NCBI RefSeq assembly: GCF_001426995.1 | Contig: NZ_LMFY01000001.1 | Span: 300,241 to 364,240, forward strand | Length of the DNA stretch: 64,000 nucleotides | Source: Microbacterium sp. Root553 | Lineage (GTDB): Bacteria > Actinomycetota > Actinomycetes > Actinomycetales > Microbacteriaceae | Direction of reading: 5' to 3' | Position numbers and translations under genes: made by a program | The notes under the pieces: generated by a model | The model's input: only the letters and a program-made list of their open reading frames with translations | The model's database searches: none | Told to the model about the DNA's origin: nothing | Shown here: one piece after another, positions 41,704-51,355 of the stretch | How the letters are laid out: every line of letters starts with the position of its first letter | How positions within the stretch are numbered: position 1 is the first letter of the stretch

Positions 41704-42533
41704 GAGCGGATCTCGCCGATGCGGCGCACGACTCTGGCCAGCAGGGGGCCCAGACGCGCCTCAGCATCGTTCCCGGATTCGAGTACCTCCTCATGGCTGA
41801 GAGGGCCATCCTGGATGCCCGCTGCCAGGTTGGTGATCAGCGACAGGCCGAGCACCTCCAGCCCGGCGTGGCGCGCGGCGATCGCCTCGAGTGCCGTCGA
41901 CATGCCGATGATGTCGCCACCGAGGGCCTTGACCATGCGCACCTCGGCGGGTGTCTCGTAGTGCGGCCCCGGCAGCTGCGCGTAGACGCCTTCATCGAGG
42001 GAGGGATCAATCTCGCGCGCGAGGTCCCGCAGACGCTGGGAGTACAAGTCGGTGAGGTCGACGAAGGTCGCACCGGTGAGCGGGGACACCGCGGTCAGGT
42101 TGATGTGGTCGCTGATCAGCACCGGCACCCCGGCGGTCCATCCGTGCTTGAGACCACCGGCGCCGTTCGTGAGTACCATCACCGAGGCGCCGGCGGCGGC
42201 GGCGGTGCGCACACCGTGCACGACCGCATCGGTGCCGTGGCCCTCGTAGTAGTGGTTGCGAGCACCAATGACCAGTGCGTGCGCTCCGTCGGTCATCCGC
42301 ACCGAACGGATGGTCCCCGAATGTCCGACGACCTTCGATGCTCGGAACCCCGGGATCTCGTGGGCGGGGATCTCCGCGATCGTCTCACCAAGATGATCCG
42401 CCGCGGTCTTCCATCCACTGCCGAGCGTGATGGCGATCTGATGCCGCGCGACCCCGCTGGCGTCAGCGATGGCATCAGCCGCTCTCCGGGCGAGATCGAA
42501 CGGATCCTGAGAGGAATGCGATGTGTACGTCAT
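41700..42533 (-). CDS. Purine nucleoside phosphorylase
   Basis: A 277-aa trimeric-type PNP that splits purine nucleosides into base and ribose-1-phosphate. Motifs: ITLGSGWKTAADH (phosphate loop), LTNGAGGLKHGW (canonical NAAGG with Gly), GPHYETPAEVRM (base-site region) and MSTALEAIAARHAGLEVLGLSLITN. It overlaps the mutase start. Its product feeds the downstream mutase. Confidence 0.93.
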   Translation of the reverse strand: MTYTSHSSQDPFDLARRAADAIADASGVARHQIAITLGSGWKTAADHLGETIAEIPAHEIPGFRASKVVGHSGTIRSVRMTDGAHALVIGARNHYYEGHGTDAVVHGVRTAAAAGASVMVLTNGAGGLKHGWTAGVPVLISDHINLTAVSPLTGATFVDLTDLYSQRLRDLAREIDPSLDEGVYAQLPGPHYETPAEVRMVKALGGDIIGMSTALEAIAARHAGLEVLGLSLITNLAAGIQDGPLSHEEVLESGNDAEARLGPLLARVVRRIGEIRS

Positions 42534-42547
42534 GTTCGTGTGCGCTT

Positions 42548-43744
42548 TCAGCCGAGAATCTCGACGAGTCCGGCGGCGAGCGTCAGATTGATGTCGCTCG
42601 GCACCGGGTACGCGCCCGTGAAGGCGGCCCGACCGCGTGCGATCGACCCGAGGCTGGCGGCCTGCAGGGACAGCCCGAGGTCCATGGCCTCGATCGGGTT
42701 GCCCTTCGCGGCCGTGAGGTTGATCATCTTTGTGCCCTGCAGGACGACGATCTCCGCTCCGTCCTCGCGCTGATAGGCGATTCGCGCGTCGACGTCGCTC
42801 GACGACGCAAGGCTGCGCGTGTGCGCGGCGACCGAGGCGAGCCCTGCGACGTCGGCCTCGTTCGGCTCATGACCGACGCCGACCAAGATGGCTCCGTCGG
42901 GCAGTCGCAGCAACTGGTCGAGTGGCAGCACGTCGGGTCGGCCCGTCGAGAGGAAGACCGCCTGGGCAGTGGGAACCGCATCCTCGAGGGAGGTGACACG
43001 ATGACCGCTCATGATCGCTTCCAGTGACCGGAACGGATCAACGTCCACGACTGTCACCCGCGAGCCGAGGTGGCGCAGCGTGTCGGCCACGCCCTTGCCG
43101 CAGGGCCCGAAGCCGATGACGACGGCCTCCAGCGCTGGCAGCATCCGGTTCGTGGCGTTCATGAAGCCCTGCACGATGCTCTGCCCAACGCCGTACTCGT
43201 TCTCGACCAGGAGCTTGAGCGGGCTGTCGTTGATGACGATCACCGGGAAGTCAGGCTGCACTGGAAGGGCGCGTACACGAGCCCCACCGGTGGTCGTCTC
43301 CTCGGTCGCCCCGAGGAACCCCGACGAGCGTGGGACGCCCTGAGTGAGCCGTTCGATCAGCTCACCCCCGTTGTCGAGGATCAGGTCGGGCGTGCTGTCG
43401 AGGATCGCATCAAGATTGCGAGAGTGAGCGGCGGCATCGTCGTGACGACCGCCGATCACGTTCGCGCCGAGACCGCGAAGAACCTCTGCGGTCCTCGGGT
43501 CGGTCGTGCCGAGGTTGCCCGTGATGGTGACGGCCGCGCCGTACCGGAGCAGCCACTGTACGAGCACGGCGGTCTTGGGCTCGAGGTGCAGACACACGCC
43601 GATGTGAAGGCCGGCAAAGGCCAAGCCGAACTCCTGCATCGTGCGCTGCAGCAGCGGCATCGACCGGGCCGCCCAGTCGGTGTCGGGATCGCCGGTCGGG
43701 GGCAGTGGCACGAGAGCGATCTCGTCTTGGGGTGAAGCAGTCAT
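42548..43744 (-). CDS. S-adenosylhomocysteine hydrolase-like protein, divergent
   Basis: A 398-aa NAD-dependent SAH hydrolase-family protein; ordinary SAH hydrolases are 430-490 aa. It keeps the substrate His in VCLHLEPKTAVL, Asp in ILDNGGEL, EETTTGG and the nucleotide fold GFGPCGKGVA. It lacks Cys195 (YGVGQS instead of YGCRES) and the GHF-D motif is GHEPNEAD; the C-terminal K-P-x-x-Y-R-Y NAD-contacting tail is absent. Start ATG 43744. In this operon it could act on S-ribosyl or purine derivatives other than SAH. A housekeeping SAH hydrolase is not ruled out elsewhere. Confidence 0.75.
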   Translation of the reverse strand: MTASPQDEIALVPLPPTGDPDTDWAARSMPLLQRTMQEFGLAFAGLHIGVCLHLEPKTAVLVQWLLRYGAAVTITGNLGTTDPRTAEVLRGLGANVIGGRHDDAAAHSRNLDAILDSTPDLILDNGGELIERLTQGVPRSSGFLGATEETTTGGARVRALPVQPDFPVIVINDSPLKLLVENEYGVGQSIVQGFMNATNRMLPALEAVVIGFGPCGKGVADTLRHLGSRVTVVDVDPFRSLEAIMSGHRVTSLEDAVPTAQAVFLSTGRPDVLPLDQLLRLPDGAILVGVGHEPNEADVAGLASVAAHTRSLASSSDVDARIAYQREDGAEIVVLQGTKMINLTAAKGNPIEAMDLGLSLQAASLGSIARGRAAFTGAYPVPSDINLTLAAGLVEILG

Positions 43745-43809
43745 GTCTGAGGTTTCCTCGGGGTTGAGATTCAGAAGCGGGCGGGGTGCCGCCGCGCGGG
43801 TCGGTCCGG

Positions 43810-44298
43810 TCAGTAGGCGACGCGATCGAGCTTGTAGCGCCATGCGTCGAAGGGGGCGTTGCGGCCGTCGACGGGCGCCGCCTCGATGGCCGTCGACCAG
43901 GTGGCGCGGTCACGGGCGAAGAGTTCGTAGAACTCGAGGTCGTCGAATCCTCCCGAGGCCGCGTCGAGGCGATCCGCGGCGTAGACGACACGGTCGACTC
44001 GTGCCCAAAGTGCACTGGCCATGCACATTGGGCACGGCTCACAGGAGGAGTACAGGGTGAGACCCGAGAGGTCGAAGCTCTCGATGATCGAGCCGGCCCT
44101 GCGCATCGCGACGACCTCTGCGTGCGCGGTGGGATCGTTGTCGCGGGTCACGCGGTTCTGTCCGACGGCGACCCTGGTGCCGTCTGCTGCGACGAGCACC
44201 GCTCCGAAGGGGCCGCCGCCGTCTGCGACGTTGGCAGTGGCCAGATCGATGGCCTCGGAGAGCCAGGTGCGGTCATCGGCTGAAAGGAGAGAAGTCAT
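43810..44298 (-). CDS. guaD: Guanine deaminase (cytidine/deoxycytidylate deaminase fold)
   Basis: Zinc hydrolase turning guanine into xanthine. A 162-aa protein with zinc motif PTAHAEVVAM and SCEPCPMC and a C-terminal segment (GGFDDLEFYELFARD, PFDAWRYKLDRVAY) like that of B. subtilis GuaD. ATG 44298 has GAGAGGA nearby. Between the permease and SAH hydrolase-like genes it indicates salvage of guanine from the imported nucleosides. Confidence 0.88.
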   Translation of the reverse strand: MTSLLSADDRTWLSEAIDLATANVADGGGPFGAVLVAADGTRVAVGQNRVTRDNDPTAHAEVVAMRRAGSIIESFDLSGLTLYSSCEPCPMCMASALWARVDRVVYAADRLDAASGGFDDLEFYELFARDRATWSTAIEAAPVDGRNAPFDAWRYKLDRVAY

Positions 44299-44331
44299 GA
44301 AAGTCCTTTTTTCGTATGGCGGAGAGCCTCG

Positions 44332-45633
44332 TCAGGCAGCGGGATACGGCTTGCCGACCGCAGCAGGTCCTCGGGTCTGGCTGATGAGACCGGCGATGGC
44401 GACCAGGGTCACCAGGTAAGGAAGCATAAGCAGGAACTGGGTGGGCACGGGCGACGGTGCCGCAAGCTGTCCGAGCACGTACTGGAGGTTGGTCGCGAAA
44501 CCGAACAGCAGCGCGGCGAACGCCGCACGCACCGGGTTCCACTGGCCGAAGATCACCGCAGCCAGGGCGATGTATCCCGCCCCGCTCGTGATGTCCTTCG
44601 AGAAGGCGCCGACCGATCCGAGAGTGAAGTACGCGCCCCCGAAACCGGCGATCGCACCGGCGAGCATCACGTTCCAGAAGCGGGTGCCGCTCACGTTGAT
44701 ACCGACCGTGTCGGCGGCCTGCGGATGTTCGCCGACCGAACGGAGCCGCAGCCCCCAGCGTGTGGAGAACAATCCGAAGAAGATCACAGCGACGCCCACA
44801 TACATCGCGTACACGATGATCGTCTGGGTGAAGAGCACAGGGCCGATCACGGGAATCGCGCTCACGATCGGGATCGCGATCGGCACGAACTGCGGCGGCG
44901 AGTTGAGGGTCGCGGCATTGACGGCCAGCAGGTTGGAATAGAGGAAGCTTGCGAGCCCGATGACGAGCACGTTCAGCACGATCCCGACGATGACCTGGTC
45001 GACGAGGTAGCGGATGGAGAACGCCGCGAGCACGAACGAGACGAGCGCTCCCGCGACGAGGGCGCCGAGGAGTCCGGCGACGAGGTTCTGTGTGAGCGAC
45101 GCCACCAGCGCGGAGGCGAAGGCTCCGGCCAGGAGCTGGCCTTCGATGGCGACGTTGATCACGCCGACGCGCTCGGAGAGTACCCCGCCCAGCGCTCCGA
45201 AGATCAGAGGGACGCTCAGCGCGAGCGACCCGGCCAGGAGCCCGACCACGGGAACCGTGTTCCCCGCTGTCGCCCAGGTAAGGAAGCCAAACAGCTGGAT
45301 GAGTGCGAAGGCCGTCAGGTACCAGACCGGCGTGCGACGCCCCGACTTCGTCTGCAGCGCTGCTCCCAGGGGGAGGAGAACGGACAGCACGGCGACGACG
45401 ACGCCCGTTATCCTGCTGCTGACGGTGATGAGCGGGAGGCTGACAGCGTCTGTGGCGCCGCCGGAGTTCAGCGAGTAGGCGACGTCGCCGTCGCGACCGA
45501 AGCCCACGAGCAGGACGACGGAGAGGAGCGAGAAGACGGCGAGCACGATCGGCGTCTTCCACGCACGCAGCGCCGCAGGAGAGCGCCGCGCGCGCGTCGA
45601 CGAGGCGGGCACGAGTGCAGCTGCGGATGTCAT
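44332..45633 (-). CDS. Nucleoside ABC transporter permease (NupQ/BmpD-type)
   Basis: A 433-aa permease of the BMP-dependent nucleoside importer class. Multiple TM segments; SERVGVINVAIEGQLLAGAF is the family's hallmark region and TRFWNVMLAGAIAGFGGAYF follows. ATG 45633 overlaps the other permease stop by 4 bases. Pairs with the 45630 permease. Confidence 0.87.
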   Translation of the reverse strand: MTSAAALVPASSTRARRSPAALRAWKTPIVLAVFSLLSVVLLVGFGRDGDVAYSLNSGGATDAVSLPLITVSSRITGVVVAVLSVLLPLGAALQTKSGRRTPVWYLTAFALIQLFGFLTWATAGNTVPVVGLLAGSLALSVPLIFGALGGVLSERVGVINVAIEGQLLAGAFASALVASLTQNLVAGLLGALVAGALVSFVLAAFSIRYLVDQVIVGIVLNVLVIGLASFLYSNLLAVNAATLNSPPQFVPIAIPIVSAIPVIGPVLFTQTIIVYAMYVGVAVIFFGLFSTRWGLRLRSVGEHPQAADTVGINVSGTRFWNVMLAGAIAGFGGAYFTLGSVGAFSKDITSGAGYIALAAVIFGQWNPVRAAFAALLFGFATNLQYVLGQLAAPSPVPTQFLLMLPYLVTLVAIAGLISQTRGPAAVGKPYPAA

Positions 45634-46925
45634 GATGCCGATGCTCCTTGCGAGGTGGATGCGATTCGTGTGCGGTGCGCCCCGGGGGCCGGGAGCCGGA
45701 ACACGGCGCGGACCAGGGGCGGGGCCGCGACCAGGAGCACGATGACCGCCTGTATAACCGACACGAGATCGATGTCGATGTTCTGAGCAGCCTGCATCGT
45801 GTACCCGCCGGCCTGCAGCACTCCGAACACGATCCCTGCTATCAGCACGCCCAGAGGCCGGGATCGTCCGAGCAGGGCGACGGTGATGGCCGTGAAGCCA
45901 ATGCCCGCATCGAGGGTGCTCGTGAATCCTGAGGTGACCTGCCCAAGCACCTGATAGGCACCGGCGAATCCGACGAACGCCCCCGAGATCAGCATCGCGA
46001 CGACATACGTGCGCTTGACGTCGATGCCCGCCACCCGCGAGGCCCGCGGGTTCATGCCGACCGCGCGCACCCGGAAGCCCAGCGCCGAACGGTTCAGCAG
46101 CCAACCGAAGAGCAGCACCCCGAGCACGGCAACCGGTAGCCCGACGTTCACGGCGAAGGAGGATCCGAACAGCGGCGTGAGCACGGCGGTCGGCAACGCA
46201 GGGGGCGACACGGGGTTGCTCCCCGGGGCCTGCAGCACGGGAGTCGTCAACAGGTACGCAAGCAGGTACAGCGCGACGTAGTTGAGCATGATCGTCGAGA
46301 TCACCTCGTGGGCGCCGGATGCCGCCTTCAGGAGGCCGGCGATGCCGGCCCAGAGCGCGCCGGCGATGATCGCGCCGAGGACGGCGACGATCACGTGCAG
46401 CACGGGGGGCAGGGGCCACGCGTACGCGATGTACCCGGCGGTGGCGGCGCCGACGAGCATCTGCCCCTGGCCGCCGATGTTGAACAGACCTGCGCGGAAG
46501 CCGAATGCGATGCCCAGACCGGCCGCGATGAGCGGTGTCGCGAAGCCCAGGCTGGCGAGCAGCGGTGCTATCCCGGTCGCGAAATCCCCGGCGGTGTAGT
46601 CGTAAACGCCGCCCTGGAACAGGGAGAGGTAGGCCCCGGAGACTGCGTTCCACACGGCAGTGAGGGCGTCGCCCGGTCGGCTGAAGAAGTAGGCGGAGGA
46701 CTGCTGCACCTGGGGGTTGACCGCGGCGATCAGGATCGCGCCGACGAGCAATGCGAGCACGACAGCGAGCATCGAGATGAGGGTGCTGCTGCGGAGGATC
46801 TCGTTGAGGATCTCACCGGCGCGGGACCGCTCGGTTCGCGCGCGCGAGGAGCGCTGATCTGCGGGGATGTTCGTGGTTTCGAGGGTGCTCGTCGCGTCCC
46901 CCGACGCCGCGGTGCGAATGCTCAT
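45630..46925 (-). CDS. Nucleoside ABC transporter permease (NupP-type)
   Basis: A 431-aa permease with a long cytoplasmic N-terminal tail (Ser/Arg rich) and about 9 TM helices; GFRAGLFNIGGQGQMLVGAA is the family signature and GALWAGIAGLLKAASGAHEVIS the transport loop. Overlaps the ATPase start by 4 bases. Heterodimer with the neighbouring permease. Confidence 0.9.
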   Translation of the reverse strand: MSIRTAASGDATSTLETTNIPADQRSSRARTERSRAGEILNEILRSSTLISMLAVVLALLVGAILIAAVNPQVQQSSAYFFSRPGDALTAVWNAVSGAYLSLFQGGVYDYTAGDFATGIAPLLASLGFATPLIAAGLGIAFGFRAGLFNIGGQGQMLVGAATAGYIAYAWPLPPVLHVIVAVLGAIIAGALWAGIAGLLKAASGAHEVISTIMLNYVALYLLAYLLTTPVLQAPGSNPVSPPALPTAVLTPLFGSSFAVNVGLPVAVLGVLLFGWLLNRSALGFRVRAVGMNPRASRVAGIDVKRTYVVAMLISGAFVGFAGAYQVLGQVTSGFTSTLDAGIGFTAITVALLGRSRPLGVLIAGIVFGVLQAGGYTMQAAQNIDIDLVSVIQAVIVLLVAAPPLVRAVFRLPAPGAHRTRIASTSQGASAS

Positions 46926-48439
46926 GCTGTGAGCTCCGTTCCTGCGGGAAGTTCGCCCGCCATCATCAACCCGAGGACATCCCTCGGGGTGTCGCCGGGA
47001 ACGATCCCGACGATGCGTCCGTGGTACATCACCGCGATCCGGTCGGCGAGGGCGATGACCTCATCGAGTTCGGTCGAGATGATGATGACCGGAACGCCCT
47101 CGTCTCGCGCCTGCACGATGCGTTCATGGACGAACTCGATCGATCCGACGTCGAGCCCCCTGGTGGGCTGCGCGGCGACGAAGAGGCGCAGGGGTCTGCT
47201 CAGCTCGCGGGCAAGCACGACCTTCTGCGCGTTGCCGCCGGACAGACGTCCGACGTGCGTCGCCGGACCCTGAGCGCGTACATCGAACTCGTTGATCTTC
47301 TTCTCGGCGAACTCCTGCACCGCGTGCAGCTGCAGGCTGCCGTTGCGCACGAACGGACGCTCGAACGACCTGTTCAGCATTAGATTTTCCGAGATGGAGA
47401 ACTCCCCGACCAGCCCGTCCTCGTTGCGGTCTTCGGGGACCAAGCCGGCACCTGCATGCAGCACGCGGGCGACGTTGATCCCGCGGATGGACTTCCCGTT
47501 CAGACGGATGTCGCCCGTCACCTGTGGCTGCAGGCCGAAGATGGCCTCGGTGAGTTCGGTCTGCCCGTTGCCCTGCACACCGGCGATCGCAAGGATCTCT
47601 CCCTCATGCACGTCGAAGGTGACATCCTCGACGGTGGCACGTCCATCGGATCCGAAGACGGAGACACCGGAAAGCTCCAGCGCCGGCCGTCCGGGTGACG
47701 CCGCGCTCTTGACGACGACGAGGCCGACGTCGCGTCCGACCATCAGCGAAGCCAGCTCGACGTTGGTGGCAATGGGCGACGCGGTGCCGACGATCTTGCC
47801 GTGGCGGATCACGGTGATGCGGTCCGCCACCTCGCGCACCTCCCTGAGCTTGTGCGTGATGAACACGATCGCGGTCCCCGACGCCTGCAACTGTCGCATG
47901 ATGACGATCAGCTCGTCGGTCTCCTGCGGCGTCAGGACCGCGGTGGGCTCGTCGAAGACCAGCACCTTCGCATCTCGAGAGAGCGCCTTGATAATCTCCA
48001 CGCGCTGCTGGGCTCCCACCGAGAGGTCGCCGACGAACGCATCGGGGTCGATGTCGAAGCCGAAGCGCTCCGAGATCTCGGTCACTCGACGTCTCGCGCT
48101 CTTCAGGTCGAGCTTTCCGTGGCGGGACTCCTCCTGCCCGAGCATCACGTTCTCGGCGACCGAGAAGACGGGGATCAGCATGAAGTGTTGGTGCACCATG
48201 CCGATCCCGGCCCTCATCGCGTCGCCGGGACCGGCGAAGCTCTGCACGACCTCATCCAGGACGATCTCGCCCTCGTCTGCGCGCAGGAGCCCGTAGAGCA
48301 CGTTCATCAACGTGGACTTGCCCGCGCCGTTCTCGCCCAGGAGGCAGTGGATCTCCCCGGGTTCGACGACCAGATCGATGTGATCGTTGGCCACCAGGGT
48401 GCCGAATCTCTTGGTGATGCCTCGGAGTTCGAGTTTCAC
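46922..48439 (-). CDS. Nucleoside ABC transporter ATPase, two ABC domains (NupO-type)
   Basis: A 505-aa protein with duplicated ABC domains: first Walker A GENGAGKST, signature LSVGAQQR, Walker B VLVFDEPTA; second has the degenerate Walker A GVQGNGQTE and signature LSGGNAQKV. GTG 48439 was chosen as GAGG sits 6 bases upstream; longer frames are not coding. Drives purine nucleoside import with the two permeases and the BMP lipoprotein. Confidence 0.92.
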   Translation of the reverse strand: MKLELRGITKRFGTLVANDHIDLVVEPGEIHCLLGENGAGKSTLMNVLYGLLRADEGEIVLDEVVQSFAGPGDAMRAGIGMVHQHFMLIPVFSVAENVMLGQEESRHGKLDLKSARRRVTEISERFGFDIDPDAFVGDLSVGAQQRVEIIKALSRDAKVLVFDEPTAVLTPQETDELIVIMRQLQASGTAIVFITHKLREVREVADRITVIRHGKIVGTASPIATNVELASLMVGRDVGLVVVKSAASPGRPALELSGVSVFGSDGRATVEDVTFDVHEGEILAIAGVQGNGQTELTEAIFGLQPQVTGDIRLNGKSIRGINVARVLHAGAGLVPEDRNEDGLVGEFSISENLMLNRSFERPFVRNGSLQLHAVQEFAEKKINEFDVRAQGPATHVGRLSGGNAQKVVLARELSRPLRLFVAAQPTRGLDVGSIEFVHERIVQARDEGVPVIIISTELDEVIALADRIAVMYHGRIVGIVPGDTPRDVLGLMMAGELPAGTELTA

Positions 48440-48464
48440 AGCAGACCTCTTTCGGAGCCGACGG

Positions 48465-49544
48465 TCAGCGGTTCGCGGACGGGCTGTCGACGGCGATGCT
48501 GCCGTCGAGGATCCCGGCCGTGATCTTCTCGAGCTCCCCGGCCAGCTCCGGAGCGACGAGGCCGTCGAAGTCATGGAAGGGAGCGAGACCGACGCCGTCG
48601 TTCGTGAGCGTCCCGATGTACGGGGTGTTGTCGAAGGTGCCGTCCGCTGCCTCAGAGACGACCTCGCCCACCGTCACTCGCACGTTCTTGAGCATCGAGG
48701 TCAGGATCAGGCTCTGGAGGTCGTTCTCGTCGGTCTCGTAGGTGTCGGCATCGACGCCGACGAGCACGGCCTTCTTGCCGGACGCCGTGATCGCGGCGCC
48801 AGCTCCCTGGTACAGGGTTCCCGCGATGGGGAGGATCACATCGGCGTCACTGTTCAAGAAGTTCGTGGTGATGGTCTTCGACGCGTTCTGGTCGGTGAAC
48901 CCTCCGACGAAGGTGCCCTGCTGCGCGTCGACGTCCCAGCCGAGCAGCTGGACGTCGGTGCCCCTCTGCTCGTTGTAGTAGTCGATGCCCTGGGCGATCC
49001 CGTCCATGAAGATCGTCACCGACGGGAACTGCTGGCCTCCGTAGGTCGCGACGATGCCGGACTCGGTGTAGCTCGCCGCGGCGTAGCCACCGAGGAAGCC
49101 CGCCTGGTCCGTGTCGAAGACGATCGGCTTCACATTGGGCGCGACGATCGAATTGTCGTCGACCATCACGAAGTTCACGTCGGGGTACTTGGCGGCCGCC
49201 TCCTGGATCGGAGCGACCAGAGAGAAGCCAGCTCCGACGATCACGTCGCACTTCTGGCTCACCAGAGCCGCGATGTTCGAGGTGAAGTCGTTCGGCGACT
49301 TCGACTGCACGGACTTGAAGTCTGCACCGACCTTCTCGGCAGCATCCTGGACGCCCTCGTAGGCCAGCTGGTTGAACGAGCGATCGTCGAATCCGCCCTG
49401 GTCAGAGAGGATGCAGGGCAGGAAATCGGAGGATGCCGCGTCGCTGGGCGCGTCCGGCGCGGGGGCGCAGGCGACGAGTGCACCGGCGGCAGCGATCACG
49501 ATGAGGGTTGCAGTGGAGAGTCGTCGAGTGGAGCTGGACATCAT
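48465..49544 (-). CDS. BMP-family nucleoside-binding lipoprotein
   Basis: A 359-aa lipoprotein: signal peptide with lipobox GALVAC (Cys at about residue 26), then the BMP/PnrA fold with DQGGFDDRSFNQLAYEG and later KPIVFDTDQAGFLGGYAAASY. Captures purine nucleosides outside the membrane for the ABC importer. First gene of the salvage operon; promoter and two LacI operators lie directly upstream. Confidence 0.93.
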   Translation of the reverse strand: MMSSSTRRLSTATLIVIAAAGALVACAPAPDAPSDAASSDFLPCILSDQGGFDDRSFNQLAYEGVQDAAEKVGADFKSVQSKSPNDFTSNIAALVSQKCDVIVGAGFSLVAPIQEAAAKYPDVNFVMVDDNSIVAPNVKPIVFDTDQAGFLGGYAAASYTESGIVATYGGQQFPSVTIFMDGIAQGIDYYNEQRGTDVQLLGWDVDAQQGTFVGGFTDQNASKTITTNFLNSDADVILPIAGTLYQGAGAAITASGKKAVLVGVDADTYETDENDLQSLILTSMLKNVRVTVGEVVSEAADGTFDNTPYIGTLTNDGVGLAPFHDFDGLVAPELAGELEKITAGILDGSIAVDSPSANR

Positions 49545-49651
49545 TGTTCCTTTCGTAGGCCGTAGCCTGGGCTCGCCGTCAGCGCGGTCGACGGCGCGGT
49601 ATTCCTGCGGAGAGGCGCCGCCGTCCCGATCTGACCGGGGTGACCTGAGTC

Positions 49652-49733
49652 AGTATGCACCAACGTTAAGCGCTTGACAAGCGCAGATCGCAAGATCCGC
49701 ATTCCTGTCAGATGCACGTGTCGAGCGCTTAAC
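49652..49733 (-). promoter_or_regulatory. Promoter and two LacI-type operators of the salvage operon
   Basis: On the minus strand TTGTCA (49680-49675), 17-base spacer, CATACT (49657-49652). GTTAAGCGCTTGAC (49665-49678) overlaps the -35. A second copy in inverted orientation, GTCGAGCGCTTAAC (49720-49733), matches it at 13 of 14 positions when reverse-complemented. Centres are 55 bp apart, allowing DNA looping. The regulator gene at 49785 is on the same strand upstream. Confidence 0.72.
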
Positions 49734-49784
49734 CTTCTATGCGAAGGTCATGGCCTCCTTCGGGCCCCGCGACCCTGAGGGGCC

Positions 49785-50831
49785 TCAGGAACGCGGAGGC
49801 CGGGGCCCGACGGAGGCCCGTGGAACGTACGCCGTCGCGAGCTCGATCCTCGCCGGTTCACCGGAGCGGATGTGCTCGGCGAGAGCGTCGCCTCCGCGCT
49901 CTCCCATCTGGGATGCCGGGAGCGAGATGGCGGCAAGCGGGGGGTCGATCACGATGTTGGGGTCGAGGTCGTTGAACCCGACCAGGGAGAGATCGCCGGG
50001 GATGTCGACCCCGAGGGCGCGCGCGCCGGCGATCACGCCGTACGCGTGGCGATCGTCGGCGCAGATGACGGCGGTGACACCGCTCGCCGACCACGAGGGC
50101 CAGACTTCGGTGAACGCATCCAGGGTGTCGGAGACTCGCAGAGTGCTCAGCAGCAGGTCATCCGGCACCATCCGAATGCCGAGGGCCGCAAGATGACCGC
50201 TGACCTGGGTGCGGCGGGAGGCGAGGCTGAGCGATTCCGCGACAAACGAGACGTACGCCACGGTGTCATGCCCGAGTGAGGCGAGATGTGCGGCGAGGTC
50301 AGCGATGCTCGGCTCCAGCGCCATCGACACCAGCGAGGTGTGCGCGGGAGCGTTGGGAGCATCGATCACGACGGTGGGAACCGCGACGCGCTCGAGGCCG
50401 TCGAGGAGCTGCTGCGACGGTGCGGAGACGACGAGACCGGAAGGGTTCGAGCGCAACGCCCGCTCCAGCGGAGATACGCCTCCCCCACCCGCCGACGGTT
50501 TCGCGTCGACGAAAGCGACCTCCCAATCCGGTCCGAGGTGCGAGGAGACACCATCGACGACACTTGCGATGAAGTCACCGTAGAGGGCACCGGGAAACAA
50601 AAACGATACAGATTGCGACGAGCCGAGCGCGAGCTTCTGCGCCGCCCGGTTGGGGACGTAGCCGAGCTCCTCGACGGCTTTCGCGATCCGCTCGACATTC
50701 TCCGCGGTGAGGCGTCCGTCGCTTTTGCCGTTGACCCACAACGACACTGCCGCCGCCGAGCAGCCGGCACGCCGACCGACGTCAGCCAACGTGACGCGAG
50801 GATGTCCACGCAATGCCGTAGTGGGCGCCAT
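49785..50831 (-). CDS. LacI-family transcriptional regulator
   Basis: A 348-aa repressor: N-terminal LacI helix-turn-helix (VTLADVGRRAGCSAAAVSLWVNG), hinge GYVPNRAAQKLALGSS, and a periplasmic-binding-like effector domain containing AVICADDRHAYGVIAGARALG. Located directly upstream of the BMP-transporter operon on the same strand, it likely binds GTTAAGCGCTYGAC and responds to a nucleoside or purine. Confidence 0.9.
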   Translation of the reverse strand: MAPTTALRGHPRVTLADVGRRAGCSAAAVSLWVNGKSDGRLTAENVERIAKAVEELGYVPNRAAQKLALGSSQSVSFLFPGALYGDFIASVVDGVSSHLGPDWEVAFVDAKPSAGGGGVSPLERALRSNPSGLVVSAPSQQLLDGLERVAVPTVVIDAPNAPAHTSLVSMALEPSIADLAAHLASLGHDTVAYVSFVAESLSLASRRTQVSGHLAALGIRMVPDDLLLSTLRVSDTLDAFTEVWPSWSASGVTAVICADDRHAYGVIAGARALGVDIPGDLSLVGFNDLDPNIVIDPPLAAISLPASQMGERGGDALAEHIRSGEPARIELATAYVPRASVGPRPPRS

Positions 50832-51355
50832 GAGGTGCCGTGCCTCTCGATATCGCTTTACGCATGCTCGCGCGGAGTCGACTTGAGCCTAGCCCTGCCG
50901 GCCGAGCCCCACCACCTGCAAGTCCGTTCCCATACAGCGCATCGACATCCTCGACCAAAGTTCGGGCGACATTCGCGCGCACGGCCCTGGTACTGAATCG
51001 CACCTGCACCTCCTCCTGAGTCGCGATCACCGCCGGTCAGGGGTTAGGGCATTGCGTCCGCGATCGGACAGCCAACACCGACCTCGACAGCTACAGGTTC
51101 GTCATCGTCGCCGTGCTGCTGCTGGCGCGGGGAGTCAGCTAGGCGCTGGCACGGCCGCGGGTTGGGTCGGTGGCCCAGTGGCAACCCACGAATGGGGCCG
51201 GAGGCGCGTCGCCTTGCTCTGACGCTAACCACTCCCAGCCCCGCTGGCGAGTAGACGGGCGGCATTGTTCGGGCGCGCCGGGTTGCGCAGAACCGCCAAC
51301 CCATCGCGAAGACGCGGGAGGCGGCGGGGGCCGGCGGGCGCGTCGCGCCGTAGAC
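50832..51355. other. Decayed region between LacI gene and truncated MFS
   Basis: No gene with a plausible start is supported. Short open frames exist but lack ribosome binding sites. One small frame near 51074-51138 reads TDLDSYRFVIVAVLLLARGVS and stops; it resembles the end of a membrane protein and may be a remnant. GC is high and no repeat was found. Confidence 0.5.
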
